Shown: positions 42,435 to 51,948 of the stretch, piece after piece
How positions within the stretch are numbered: position 1 is the stretch's first letter
How the letters are laid out: each line of letters starts with the position of its first letter
Assembly: GCF_008365405.1 (NCBI RefSeq)
Contig: NZ_QOKV01000006.1
Coordinates: 124,001 to 188,000, forward strand
DNA from: Azospirillum brasilense
GTDB taxonomy: Bacteria > Pseudomonadota > Alphaproteobacteria > Azospirillales > Azospirillaceae
Direction: 5' to 3'
Length of the DNA stretch: 64,000 nucleotides
Notes under the pieces: model-generated
Told to the model about the DNA's origin: nothing
The model's database searches: none
What the model saw: the letters and a program-made list of their open reading frames with translations, nothing else
Translations under genes and position numbers: made by a program

Positions 42435-45400
42435 ATGCCGATCACCCGCATCAGCGTCGACAACCCCGTTTTCGCCACCATGATGATGGTGGCGCTGATG
42501 GTGCTGGGCCTGTTCTCCTACAACCGGCTGGGCGTCGACCAGTTTCCCGATGTGGATTTCCCGCTGGTCGTCATCTCCACCGAGTACCCCGGCGCAAGCC
42601 CGGAATCGGTCGAGACCGACGTCACCCGTCCCGTCGAGGACGCGGTCAACACCATCGCCGGCATCAAGACTCTGACCTCCCGCTCCTACGAGAGCCAGTC
42701 GGTGGTGATCGCCGAGTTCGACCTGAAGACCGCCTCCACCCAGGCGTTGCAGGACGTGCGCGAGAAGGTGTCGGCCCTGCGTCCCAAATTCCGCGACGAG
42801 GTGAAGGACCCGCAGATCACCCGCTTCAACCCGGACGACCAGCCCATCCTCTCCCTCGCGGTCAAGTCGGACATCCGGTCCCTGCGCGACCTGACCACGA
42901 TGACCGACCAGATCGTCCTGAAGCGCCTGCAGAACGTGCGCGGCGTCGGGCGGGCGACCATCGCCGGCGGGGTCAAGCGGCAGGTCCAGGTGCGGCTGCG
43001 CCCCGAACGGCTGGAGGCGCTGGGCGTCGGCGTCGATCAGGTCCTCAAGGCGATCCGCGACGAGAACCAGGACATTCCCGCCGGCACCGTCTCGGGCAAC
43101 GGGGCGGAGCGCGTCGTCCAGGTCGATGGCCGCGTCATCAACCCGCGGGAGCTTCTCGACATCATCGTGACGCGCCGCGGCGGCGAGCCGGTGCGGCTGC
43201 GCCAGGTCGCCGAGGTGCTGGACGGCCAGGAGGAGCAGGAGTCCGTCGCCCTGTTCAACGGGCAGCCGGCGCTGGCCGTCGACGTGGTGAAGATCCAGGG
43301 TTCCAACACGGTGGAGGTGGCGCGCGGCCTCTACAAGGCGCTGGACGAGCTGCGCCGCGACGGCTCCCTGCCCTCCGACGTCGCGCTGGAGGTGGTGCGC
43401 GACACCTCGCGCGGGATCACCAACTCGCTCACCAACGTGCAGCGCACGCTGGTCGAGGGCGGCGTGCTGACCATCGCCATCGTCATGGTCTTCCTGGGGT
43501 CCTGGCGCAGCACGGTGATCACGGCGCTGACCCTGCCGGTGGCGGTGATGGGCACCTTCGGCGTGCTCGCGGCCTTCGGCTTCACCCTGAACACCATGAC
43601 GCTGATGGCGCTGTCGCTGGCCATCGGCATCCTGATCGACGACGCCATCGTGGTGCGCGAGAACATCATGCGCCATCTGGCCAAGGGCCAGGAGCACCGG
43701 CAGGCGGCGCTGGACGGCACCAAGGAGATTGGTCTGGCCGTCCTGGCGACCACGCTGACCATCGTGGCGGTGTTCCTGCCCGTCGCCTTCATGGGCGGCA
43801 TCATCGGGCGCTTCTTCCTGCAATTCGGCATCACCGTGTCGGCGGCGGTGCTGATCTCGCTGTTCGTGTCCTTCACGCTGGACCCCATGCTGTCCAGCCT
43901 GTGGTACGACCCGGCGGCCCACGGGCGGCATGGGCGCGGCGTCTTCGGGCGCTTCGCGGCAGGCTTCCAGGGCGCCTTCGACGCGCTGGCGCGGATCTAC
44001 GGCCGGACGCTGCGCTGGGCGCTGCGCTGGCGCTGGCTGGTCCTGCTGATGGCGCTCGGGATCTTCGTCGGCAGCTTCTTCCTGGTGCCGCGCATCGGCG
44101 TCGAGTTCGTGCCCGCCGCCGACCTCGGGGAATCCATCGTCGATGTGGAAACGCCGGTCGGCTCGTCCCTCGACTACACGGCGGCCAAGCTGCGGCAGGT
44201 GGAGGCGGCGATCCGCGAATTTCCGGAGGTCGCCTACACCTACTCCACGGTCAACACGGGCGCGTCGGTCGGCAAGAACCGGGGCAGCGTCTATGTCCGG
44301 CTGAAGCCGATCGACCAGCGCACGCGCACGCCCAACACCCTGGCCCCGCCGCTGCGCGAGCGGCTGTCGGCGATCCCCGGCGTCCAGATCGGCATCGGCA
44401 TCCCCGGCGTCGGCGGCGTGCAGAAGCAGATCCAGGTGTCCGTCCAGGGCCGCGACATCGCGGAGCTGGACCGCATCGGCAAGCAGGTGACCGCCGCCAT
44501 GGCCGGCATCCGCGGCTTCGTCGACGTGGACGTCAGCCTGAAGGCCGCCAAGCCGACCCTGTCGGTGCGGCTGGAGCGCGATCTGGCGAGCGACCTCGGC
44601 GTCGGCACGGCGCAGGTGGCGAACACGCTGCGTCCCCTCTTCGCCGGCGACAAGGTGTCCACCTGGAAGGCCCCGGACGGCGAGACCTACGACGTGCTGG
44701 TGCGCCTGCCGGAAAACGACCGGGTGGGCCGCGCCGACCTCGACCGCATCTACCTGACCGGCTCCAACGACGCCGAGGGGGCGCCGCGCATGGTGCCGCT
44801 GTCGCAGGTCAGCCGGGTCGAGACGACGCTCGGCGCCTCGCAGATCAACCGCCGCGACCTGTCGCGCGAGGTCAACGTCCAGGCCAACGTGCAGGGCCGC
44901 CCGGCGGGCGACGCCGGCAAGGAGCTTCAGGCGGCCATCGCGGAGATCAAGCTGCCGCCGGGCTACCGCATCGTCTTCGGCGGCTCGACCAAGGACATCG
45001 CCGAGACGTCCGCCTACGCCACCCAGGCGCTGCTGCTGGCGGTGATCCTGATCTACCTGATCCTGGCCTCGCAGTTCGGCAGCTTCCTGCAGCCCATCGC
45101 CATCATGATGTCGCTGCCGCTGTCGCTGGTCGGGGTGTTCCTGGGTCTTCTGGTCGCCGGCTCCACCCTGAACATCTTCAGCGCCATCGGCTTCATCATG
45201 CTGATGGGGCTGGTGACCAAGAACGCGATCCTGCTGGTCGACTTCGCCAACCAGGCCCGCGCCCGCGGGGTGGACCTGCGCGACGCGGTGGTGGAGGCCG
45301 GCATCATCCGCCTGCGCCCCATCGTGATGACCACCATGGCGATGATCTTCGGCATGATCCCGCTGGCGCTCGGCATCGGCGAGGGCGCTCAGCAGCGGGC

Positions 45401-45566
45401 GCCCATGGCCCACGCGGTGATCGGCGGCCTCATCAGCTCCACCCTGCTCACGCTTCTGGTGGTTCCGGTGATCCTCACCTACCTCGACGCGCTGTCCCGG
45501 CGATTCAAGCGCTGGTTCGCCCACAAGGACCCGGACGCCGTGGCGCACGGCACGGCTGCGGAGTAA
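42435..45566 (+). CDS. RND family efflux transporter (HAE1-like inner-membrane pump)
   Basis: A 1043-residue, 12-helix proton-driven exporter. The start MPITRISVDNPVFATMMMVALMVLG and the proton-relay pair in TM4 (AIGILIDDAIVVREN) are standard, and the duplicated second half has MLMGLVTKNAILLVDFANQAR. The two large periplasmic loops are complete. It is the third gene of the tetR-adaptor-pump operon, 16 bases after the adaptor. Substrates cannot be predicted; toxic organics or plant-derived phenolics are possible for a root-associated bacterium. Confidence 0.93.
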   Translation: MPITRISVDNPVFATMMMVALMVLGLFSYNRLGVDQFPDVDFPLVVISTEYPGASPESVETDVTRPVEDAVNTIAGIKTLTSRSYESQSVVIAEFDLKTASTQALQDVREKVSALRPKFRDEVKDPQITRFNPDDQPILSLAVKSDIRSLRDLTTMTDQIVLKRLQNVRGVGRATIAGGVKRQVQVRLRPERLEALGVGVDQVLKAIRDENQDIPAGTVSGNGAERVVQVDGRVINPRELLDIIVTRRGGEPVRLRQVAEVLDGQEEQESVALFNGQPALAVDVVKIQGSNTVEVARGLYKALDELRRDGSLPSDVALEVVRDTSRGITNSLTNVQRTLVEGGVLTIAIVMVFLGSWRSTVITALTLPVAVMGTFGVLAAFGFTLNTMTLMALSLAIGILIDDAIVVRENIMRHLAKGQEHRQAALDGTKEIGLAVLATTLTIVAVFLPVAFMGGIIGRFFLQFGITVSAAVLISLFVSFTLDPMLSSLWYDPAAHGRHGRGVFGRFAAGFQGAFDALARIYGRTLRWALRWRWLVLLMALGIFVGSFFLVPRIGVEFVPAADLGESIVDVETPVGSSLDYTAAKLRQVEAAIREFPEVAYTYSTVNTGASVGKNRGSVYVRLKPIDQRTRTPNTLAPPLRERLSAIPGVQIGIGIPGVGGVQKQIQVSVQGRDIAELDRIGKQVTAAMAGIRGFVDVDVSLKAAKPTLSVRLERDLASDLGVGTAQVANTLRPLFAGDKVSTWKAPDGETYDVLVRLPENDRVGRADLDRIYLTGSNDAEGAPRMVPLSQVSRVETTLGASQINRRDLSREVNVQANVQGRPAGDAGKELQAAIAEIKLPPGYRIVFGGSTKDIAETSAYATQALLLAVILIYLILASQFGSFLQPIAIMMSLPLSLVGVFLGLLVAGSTLNIFSAIGFIMLMGLVTKNAILLVDFANQARARGVDLRDAVVEAGIIRLRPIVMTTMAMIFGMIPLALGIGEGAQQRAPMAHAVIGGLISSTLLTLLVVPVILTYLDALSRRFKRWFAHKDPDAVAHGTAAE

Positions 45567-45567
45567 G

Positions 45568-46317
45568 TCACCTCAGGTGCTCCAGCATCAGGAACAGCCC
45601 GAGCGCGAGCAGGCCGAGGAAGAAACAGCGCCGGAACACCTCCGCCCGCACCCGCCGGCGGAGGCTCTGGCCGAGCGCCATCCCGGCCAGGGCCGGCAGC
45701 AGCGAGGCCAATGAGCCCCAGGCCAGCGTGCCGTCGAACAGCCCGTGCTGCGCCAGCCCGGCGGCCAGAGCCAGCGTGGACACCGTGAAGGACAGGCCGA
45801 GCGCCTGGATCAGCCGGTCCCGCTCCAGCTCCAGTGCCTGGAGGTAGGGCACGGCGGGGATGACGAAAACGCCGGTGGCCGCCGTCACCACTCCGGTCGC
45901 CACGCCGACAAGAGGCGACAGCCAGGATTCCGCCGGCGGCGGCACGCGCAGCGGCAGTTTCACCAGCCCGACCACCGCGTAGAGCGCCAGCGCCCCGCCC
46001 AACGCCGCCGCGGCCTGCCCCGACGAGGCGCCCGCCAGCAGCCCCGCCCCGGCCCAGGTGCCCAGCGTGATCCCCAGCATCATCGGCCAGAACCGCTCGA
46101 TGGTGGCGCCGAGGCCGGGGCCGAAGGCCAGCTGCCAGAGATTCGTCACCAGCGAAGGCACGATGAGGATCACCGCCGCCTCGGCGGGCGGCATGACGAG
46201 GCCGAGCAGACCCATGGCGACGGTCGGCAGGCCCAGGCCGATCATGCCCTTGACGAACCCAGCCAGCAGGAAGGTCAGGGCCATGGCGGCGACGATGAGG
46301 AGGGGAAGGTCGGTCAT
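45568..46317 (-). CDS. TSUP (TauE/SafE) family sulfite/organosulfonate-type permease
   Basis: A 249-residue membrane protein with about seven hydrophobic helices and the two-fold pseudo-repeat typical of TSUP transporters: FVKGMIGLGLPTVAMGLLG near the N-terminus and VGVATGVVTAATGVFVIPAVPYLQAL in the second half. ATG 46317 is preferred; an upstream frame extension runs into repeat DNA. Family members export sulfite or sulfoacetate or transport other small anions; the substrate here is unknown. It ends 1 base after the convergent RND gene. Confidence 0.88.
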   Translation of the reverse strand: MTDLPLLIVAAMALTFLLAGFVKGMIGLGLPTVAMGLLGLVMPPAEAAVILIVPSLVTNLWQLAFGPGLGATIERFWPMMLGITLGTWAGAGLLAGASSGQAAAALGGALALYAVVGLVKLPLRVPPPAESWLSPLVGVATGVVTAATGVFVIPAVPYLQALELERDRLIQALGLSFTVSTLALAAGLAQHGLFDGTLAWGSLASLLPALAGMALGQSLRRRVRAEVFRRCFFLGLLALGLFLMLEHLR

Positions 46318-46337
46318 CACGGCAACCTCATGCCAAA

Positions 46338-46484
46338 TCCCCTCTCCCGCCTCGGGAGAGGGAAGGGGCCCACGCAATGCGTGGGAAGGGTGAGGGTGCC
46401 GCCGAGGATGAATTCCTTGATCCTTGCGCGACCCTCACCCGCCCGCTTCGCAGGCACCCTTTCCCGGGACGGGAGAGGGATCTG
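46338..46484. repeat. Pair of inverted REP-like intergenic elements
   Basis: Left copy: CCCTCTCCC-GCCTC-GGGAGAGGG hairpin (about 46340-46362), then CCCACGCAATGCGTGGG (46370-46385) and AAGGGTGAGGGT. Right copy in the opposite orientation: ACCCTCACCC (46431-46440), GCCCGCTTCGCAGGC, CCCTTTCCCGGGACGGGAGAGGG. The two are joined by about 30 bases. This composition is typical of repetitive extragenic palindromes that occur many times in GC-rich proteobacterial genomes. It lies between the divergent TSUP and lysR genes. Confidence 0.7.
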
Positions 46485-46583
46485 ATGCCACTTGAAGCTC
46501 TGCCGAGCAGTACGGCAATGTGGATGTCACGCAGTCAGCCTTCGGGATGGACGAAGGCTGATGCTCCGCCGGAGACCCCGCCC

Positions 46584-47474
46584 ATGCGCTTCGACCTGAC
46601 CGACCTGCGGCTGTTCCTGAACGTGGCGGAGGCGGAGAGCATCACCCATGGCGCGGAGCGCACGCACCTCGCCCTCGCCTCGGCGAGCGCGCGCATCCGC
46701 GGGATGGAGGAGACGCTCGGCGTGCCGCTGCTGGAGCGCGGGCGGCGGGGCGTCCGTCCGACCCCGGCGGGGGAGGCTCTGGTCCACCACGCCCGCCTCC
46801 TCCTCCAGCAGGTCGAACGGATGCGCGGCGAACTGGGCGATTACGCCAAGGGGCTGAAAGGGCATGTCCGCTTGCTGTCCAACACCGCCGCCCTGGCCGA
46901 ATTCCTGCCCGAGGCCCTGGGACCCTTCCTCGCCGCTCACCCCAACATCGACATCGACCTGGAGGAACGGCCCAGCCACGAGATCGTGCGGGCGGTGGCG
47001 GAGGGGCTGGCCGACGCCGGGGTGGTGTCCGACCACGCCGACCTGTCGGGACTGGAGGTCTTTCCCTTCCGCACCGACCGCATGGTGCTGGTCACGCCGC
47101 ACGGCCACCCGCTGGCCAACCGCCGCAGCGTCGCCTTGCGCGAGGTTCTGGAGGAGGATTTCGTCGGACTCGCGGCGCGCAACGCCCTTCAGCAGCACAT
47201 CAACGAGCACGCCATCCGCGCCGGCCGCCCATTGAAGCTGCGCGTCCGCGTGCGCGGCTTCGACGGGATCTGCCGGATGGTCGAGCAGGGGGTGGGACTC
47301 GGCATCGTCCCGGAAGCCTCGGCGAAGCGCTGCCGCCGCTTCACGAAGATCCGCGCGGTGCGCCTGACCGACCCCTGGGCGGTCCGCTCGCTGGTCGTCT
47401 GTGTCCGCCGGCTGGACGCGCTGCCCAGCCACAGCCGCGAGCTGGTGACACGGCTGGCGGGCGGCGCCACCTAG
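46584..47474 (+). CDS. LysR-family transcriptional regulator
   Basis: A 296-residue LysR-type regulator. N-terminal winged HTH (FDLTDLRLFLNVAEAESITHGAERTHLALASASARIRGMEETLG), then a periplasmic-binding-protein-like effector domain with VRLLSNTAALAEFLPEALGPFLAAHPNIDIDLEE and VEQGVGLGIVPEA. ATG 46584 has GGAG 9 bases upstream. It is divergent from the TSUP permease gene, which it may regulate, and convergent with the second RND gene. Confidence 0.92.
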   Translation: MRFDLTDLRLFLNVAEAESITHGAERTHLALASASARIRGMEETLGVPLLERGRRGVRPTPAGEALVHHARLLLQQVERMRGELGDYAKGLKGHVRLLSNTAALAEFLPEALGPFLAAHPNIDIDLEERPSHEIVRAVAEGLADAGVVSDHADLSGLEVFPFRTDRMVLVTPHGHPLANRRSVALREVLEEDFVGLAARNALQQHINEHAIRAGRPLKLRVRVRGFDGICRMVEQGVGLGIVPEASAKRCRRFTKIRAVRLTDPWAVRSLVVCVRRLDALPSHSRELVTRLAGGAT

Positions 47475-47484
47475 CCTTCGCCCC

Positions 47485-50400
47485 TTATTCCGCGCCCGGC
47501 ACCGGATGCGGCGCCTCCGGCGCGGCGGCGGACCGGCGCTTCCACAGACGGGAGACGGCGTTGCCGGCGTCCTCCATGTACAGATACAGCACCGGCGTGA
47601 TGTAGAGCGTCAGGATCTGCGACACGCACAGGCCGCCGACCACGGCAAGGCCCAGCGGTTGGCGAAGCTCCGCGGCGGCGCCATGGGCGACGGCGATGGG
47701 CAGCGTGCCCACGATCGCCGTCACCGTCGTCATCATGATCGGGCGGAAGCGCAGCAGGCAGGCCTGCTCGATCGCCTCGCGCGGCGACATGCCCTGGTTG
47801 CGCTGCGCGTCGATGGCGAAGTCGATCATCATGATCGCGTTCTTCTTCACGATGCCGATCAGCATCAGGATGCCGATGATCGCGATGACGCTCAGCTCCT
47901 GCCCGAACACCATCAGCGTCGCCAGCGCCCCGATGGCCGCGGAGGGCAGGCCGGACAGGATGGTCAGCGGGTGGATGAAGCTCTCGTACAGCACGCCGAG
48001 CACGATGTAGATCACCAGCACCGCGGCCAGCAGCAGCAGCCCCTGGCTCTTCTGCGCGTCCTCGAACACCTGGGCGGTGCCGGCGAAGCCGGTGGTGATG
48101 CCCGGCGGCAAGGCCATCTCCACCTCCGCCTGCCGGATCATGTCCACCGCCTCGCCGAGCGAATGACCCGGCGCCACGTTGAACGACACGGTAACGGCGG
48201 GCAACTGGCCCTGATGGTTGACCGTCAGCGGCCCGGCGGTGCGCTGCACGCTGGCGAAGGCGTCCAGCGGCACCAGCTTGCCGGAACCGGAGCGCACGTA
48301 GATGCGCGACAGGGCGTTGTCGTCCTGCTGGTACTTCGGCGCCAGCTCGATCAGCACCTGATAATCGTTGGTGGGCGTGTAGATGGTGGAGACCTGCCGC
48401 TGGCCGAAGGCGCTGTACAGCGTCGAACGCACCTGATCGACACCGATGCCCAGCGTGGCGGCCTTTTCCCGGTCCACATGGACATAGGCCTGCGGGCTGT
48501 TGAGCTGAAGGTCGCTGGTCACGTCCTGAAGGATGGAAATGTCGTTCAGGGCGCGCTCCAGCCGCCCGGACCAGACATACAGCTCCTCCGGGTTCAAGCC
48601 CTGGATGGTGTACTGGTACTGGCTCTTGGAGGACCGCCCTCCGATGCGCAGATTCTGGATCGGCTGCATGTAGACCGCGAAGCCCGGTATGCCGGACAGC
48701 TGGCGGCGCAACTGCTGGATCACCTCGCCCGCCGGCGGCCGCTCGCTGCGGGGCTTCAAGACGACGAACATGCGGCCGGTGTTGACCGAATTGCCGCCGA
48801 TGGCGACCGCCGACGTCATGTCCGCCACCGCCGGGTGCGCCGCGACGATCCGCGCCGCCTCCTGCTGCCGTTCGGCCATGGCCGGGAAGGAGATGTCGGG
48901 TGCGGCCTCCGTCGAGACGGTGATCTGGCCGATATCCTCCGTCGGGAAAAAGCCCTTGGGAATCGCCTGGAACAGCAGGGCGGAGCCGACCACCGTGGCG
49001 ATCATGACGAGCCCCATCACCGGGCGGTGCCTCAACGCCAGCCGCAAGGTCGACGCATAGCCGCGGTGCATGGCGCTGAACCCACCCTCCAGGATGCGCC
49101 CGAACCACCCCTCCTTGGGCTTATGCGTCTCGTGGGTCAGCAGGCGGGCGCACATCATCGGCGTCAGCGTCAGGGCCACGAAGGCCGACGCGCTGATCGA
49201 CATGGTCACCACGAGCGCGAAGGAGTGGAAGACCCGCCCGACGACGCCGCCCATCAGCAGGATCGGGATGAAGACGGCCACCAGCGACACGGTGATGGAG
49301 ATGATGGTGAAGCCGATCTCCCGCGAGCCTTTGATGGCGGCCTCGAAGGGCGGCATCCCTTCTTCGACGTAGCGGACGATGTTCTCCATCATCACGATGG
49401 CGTCGTCGACGACGAGGCCGACCGCCAGCGTCAACGCCATCAGCGAGATGTTGTCGATGGAGAAGCCCATCAGATGCATTCCGCCCGCCGTCGCGATCAG
49501 CGACACCGGAACGGTCAGGGCCGGGATCATGGTGGCCGTCAGGCGGCGCAGGAACAGGAAGATGACCAGCACGACCAGCGCGATGATCAGGCCCAGCGTG
49601 AACTGCACGTCCTCCACCGCCTCGCGGATCGAGGTGGAGCGGTCGTTCACCACATCCACCTTGGCGCTGGGCGGAAGCTGCGCGCGGAAGGTGGGCAGCA
49701 GGTTGCGCACCCGGTCGACCACGTCCACCGTGTTGGCGTCGGGCTGGCGCTGCACCGCCATCACGATGGCGCGGGTGCCGTTGTGCCAGCTCGCCGTGCG
49801 GGCGTTCTCGACGCTGTCCAGGACGGTTGCCACGTCGCCCAGCCGGACCGGAGCGCCGTTGCGGTAGGCGACGATCAGGCCGCGGAAGGCGTCCGCGTCG
49901 GGAAGCTGCGGGTTGGCGGCCAGGACGAGCTGCTGGCGGGCGCCGGACAGCGTGCCGACCGGCGTGTTGGCGTTGGCGGCGGCCAGCGACCTCTGAAGCT
50001 CGTCGATGCCGATGCCGCGCACGGCCAGCGCGTTGGGGTCGACCTGGACGCGCACGGCGTATTTCTGCGCGCCGTAGATCTGCACCTGGGCGACGCCCGG
50101 CAGGGTGGCGACCTTGGGCTGGACCGCGGTTTCGGCGAAGTCGTTCAATGCCGACAGCGTCAGCGTCGGCGACGAGAGCGCCAGCATCAGCACCGGCTGG
50201 TCGGCCGGGTTCACCTTGCGGTAGCTGGGGGCGGTGGTCATCTCCGCCGGCAGGCGGCGCTGGGTGCGGGCGATGGCCGCCTGCACGTCCTGCGCGGCGG
50301 CGTCGATGTCGCGCTCCAGGACGAACTGGATGGTGATCGAGGTGTTGCCGAGGCTCGACGTCGAGGTGATCGTGTCGATGCCGGCGATGGTCGAGAATTC

Positions 50401-50607
50401 GCGTTCCAGCGGGCTGGCGACGGAGGCCGCCATGGTCTCCGGGCTGGCGCCGGGCAACGTTGCGGAGACGTTGATGACCGGGAAATCCACCCGCGGCAGC
50501 GCCGCGACGGGCAGTTGGCGGTAGGCGGCGAGGCCCCCCAGAACCAGCGCCGCCGTCAGCAGGATGGTCATCACCGGACGGCGGATGCACAGCTCCGAGA
50601 GGGTCAT
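47485..50607 (-). CDS. RND family multidrug efflux transporter (MdtB/MdtC-like)
   Basis: A 1040-residue, 12-helix RND pump. MTLSELCIRRPVMTILLTAALVLGGLAAYRQLPVAALP at the start is typical of the MdtBC subgroup. TM4 relay AVGLVVDDAIVMMENIVRY and TM10 MLIGIVKKNAIMMIDFAIDAQR are intact. Only one pump gene is present, so it would function as a homotrimer, not the MdtB2C mix of E. coli. Its ATG overlaps the adaptor stop by 4 bases. Confidence 0.93.
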   Translation of the reverse strand: MTLSELCIRRPVMTILLTAALVLGGLAAYRQLPVAALPRVDFPVINVSATLPGASPETMAASVASPLEREFSTIAGIDTITSTSSLGNTSITIQFVLERDIDAAAQDVQAAIARTQRRLPAEMTTAPSYRKVNPADQPVLMLALSSPTLTLSALNDFAETAVQPKVATLPGVAQVQIYGAQKYAVRVQVDPNALAVRGIGIDELQRSLAAANANTPVGTLSGARQQLVLAANPQLPDADAFRGLIVAYRNGAPVRLGDVATVLDSVENARTASWHNGTRAIVMAVQRQPDANTVDVVDRVRNLLPTFRAQLPPSAKVDVVNDRSTSIREAVEDVQFTLGLIIALVVLVIFLFLRRLTATMIPALTVPVSLIATAGGMHLMGFSIDNISLMALTLAVGLVVDDAIVMMENIVRYVEEGMPPFEAAIKGSREIGFTIISITVSLVAVFIPILLMGGVVGRVFHSFALVVTMSISASAFVALTLTPMMCARLLTHETHKPKEGWFGRILEGGFSAMHRGYASTLRLALRHRPVMGLVMIATVVGSALLFQAIPKGFFPTEDIGQITVSTEAAPDISFPAMAERQQEAARIVAAHPAVADMTSAVAIGGNSVNTGRMFVVLKPRSERPPAGEVIQQLRRQLSGIPGFAVYMQPIQNLRIGGRSSKSQYQYTIQGLNPEELYVWSGRLERALNDISILQDVTSDLQLNSPQAYVHVDREKAATLGIGVDQVRSTLYSAFGQRQVSTIYTPTNDYQVLIELAPKYQQDDNALSRIYVRSGSGKLVPLDAFASVQRTAGPLTVNHQGQLPAVTVSFNVAPGHSLGEAVDMIRQAEVEMALPPGITTGFAGTAQVFEDAQKSQGLLLLAAVLVIYIVLGVLYESFIHPLTILSGLPSAAIGALATLMVFGQELSVIAIIGILMLIGIVKKNAIMMIDFAIDAQRNQGMSPREAIEQACLLRFRPIMMTTVTAIVGTLPIAVAHGAAAELRQPLGLAVVGGLCVSQILTLYITPVLYLYMEDAGNAVSRLWKRRSAAAPEAPHPVPGAE

Positions 50608-51785
50608 GACGCGCCTCCGGTGAGCGGAGCCTTGCCGTTGACGCCCTCCTTGCCGCCGTTCTTGGCGGCGGCGACCTTGGCGCCGGGATAGAGGCGGGAC
50701 TGGCCGTCGACCACCACGCGCTCACCGGCCTGCACCCCGTCGGCGATGACCGCGATGCCCTCCTGGCTGCGCGCCACGGTGACGTTGCGGATCTCCACCG
50801 TGTCGTCCGGCTTGACCACATAGACGAAGCGGCCCTGCTGGCCGGTCTGCACCGCTTCCTGCGGCAGGGTCAGGGCCTGTGGCTCGACCCGCAGGGTCAG
50901 GACCACGTCCACGAACTGGCCGGGCCACAGCCGGGTGTCGGCGTTGGTGAACTGGCCCTTCACCAGGATCGTGCCGGTCTGCTGGTCGACCTGGCTGTCC
51001 ACGAAATTCAGGACGCCTTCGGCGGGCGGCACGGCGGCGCCGGGAATGCCGGCGGTGACCGCCAGCCGGCTCGTCTCCATCGCCGCGCGGATGGTCGGCA
51101 GGTGGCGTTCCGGCACGTTGAAGGCGACGGTGATCGGGCGGAGCTGGGTCAGCGTGACCAGCGGCGTGGCGTCCGCCGCCCGCACCATCGTGCCGGGCTT
51201 GGCGTTCACCGCGCCGGTGCGCCCGTCCATGGGGGCGGCGATGCGGGTGAAGCTGAGCGAGACCTTGGCCGCCTCGATGGCTGCCTGCCCGGCCTTCACC
51301 GTGGCCTCCAGCGCATCGGCGGCGGCGACCGCGGCGTCGTACTGCTGGCGGGCCACGGTGTTGGAGCGTACGAGCTGCTCGTAACGCTTCACGTCGCCGC
51401 GGGCCTTGTCGAGATTGGCACGGTCGCGCTCCAGATTCGCCTGGGCCTGACGGAGCTGCGCCTCCAGCGCGCGGGAGTCGAGGGTGAACAGCAGGTCACC
51501 CGCCTTTACCTCCTGCCCCTCGGTGAAGTGGACCGTCTCGACCACCGAATCGACACGCGCCTTGATGGCGATGGCGGCCACCGGCTGGACCGAGCCGATG
51601 GTGCCCAGCCGCTCCGGCACCGCGCGCTTCTCGACCGTCTGGATGACCACCGGAAGGGCGCGCGGTCCCGCCGGGGCGGCGGCCTTCGCCGTCTGCGCGT
51701 CGGCCCCGCCCGCCCGGTGCGTGTACCAATAGCCGCCGATCAGCGCGGCCAGCAGGAGCGCAAACAGCGCTATGCGTTTCGTCAC
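50604..51785 (-). CDS. RND efflux periplasmic adaptor protein (MdtA-like)
   Basis: A 393-residue adaptor. GTG 51785 is chosen because GGGAG lies 6 bases upstream and it starts MTKRIALFALLLAALIGGYWYTH, a good membrane anchor; the ATG at 51845 would add 20 polar residues ahead of it. Lipoyl halves: IKARVDSVVETVHFTEGQEVKAGDLLFTLD and RIAAPMDGRTGAVNAKPGTMV; coiled hairpin between them; GQFVDVVLTLRVEPQALTLPQEAVQ in the membrane-proximal part. It forms an operon with the downstream RND pump and is divergent from a LysR gene. Confidence 0.92.
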   Translation of the reverse strand: MTKRIALFALLLAALIGGYWYTHRAGGADAQTAKAAAPAGPRALPVVIQTVEKRAVPERLGTIGSVQPVAAIAIKARVDSVVETVHFTEGQEVKAGDLLFTLDSRALEAQLRQAQANLERDRANLDKARGDVKRYEQLVRSNTVARQQYDAAVAAADALEATVKAGQAAIEAAKVSLSFTRIAAPMDGRTGAVNAKPGTMVRAADATPLVTLTQLRPITVAFNVPERHLPTIRAAMETSRLAVTAGIPGAAVPPAEGVLNFVDSQVDQQTGTILVKGQFTNADTRLWPGQFVDVVLTLRVEPQALTLPQEAVQTGQQGRFVYVVKPDDTVEIRNVTVARSQEGIAVIADGVQAGERVVVDGQSRLYPGAKVAAAKNGGKEGVNGKAPLTGGAS

Positions 51786-51831
51786 ATCGAACTCCCGGTG
51801 GGGCTGCCCGGTCCGGCCGGAGCGCGCCATC

Positions 51832-51845
51832 TTGCCATAAGGCAA
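51832..51845. promoter_or_regulatory. Inverted repeat in divergent adaptor/lysR promoter region
   Basis: TTGCC-ATAA-GGCAA is a 5-bp dyad located 47 bases before the adaptor start and 104 bases before the lysR start. A tandem GTAACA-GACT-GTAACA at 51904-51919 is nearer lysR. Either could be a LysR-type site; the assignment is positional only. Confidence 0.35.
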
Positions 51846-51948
51846 TGCGGCCCATTATCGCAGGTGAGGCTTTGCAGGTTAATGTCCATCCTACAGCCAT
51901 TTGGTAACAGACTGTAACAACGGCTATGGGATGCGGGGCGATTCGGCG

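Noticed and set aside
42399..50691. About 1000-codon frames antisense to both RND pump genes and a similar frame antisense to tex (17767-20313)
   Set aside because: Low-complexity Arg/Gly/Asp/His-rich translations; the opposite strand encodes complete RND transporters and Tex.
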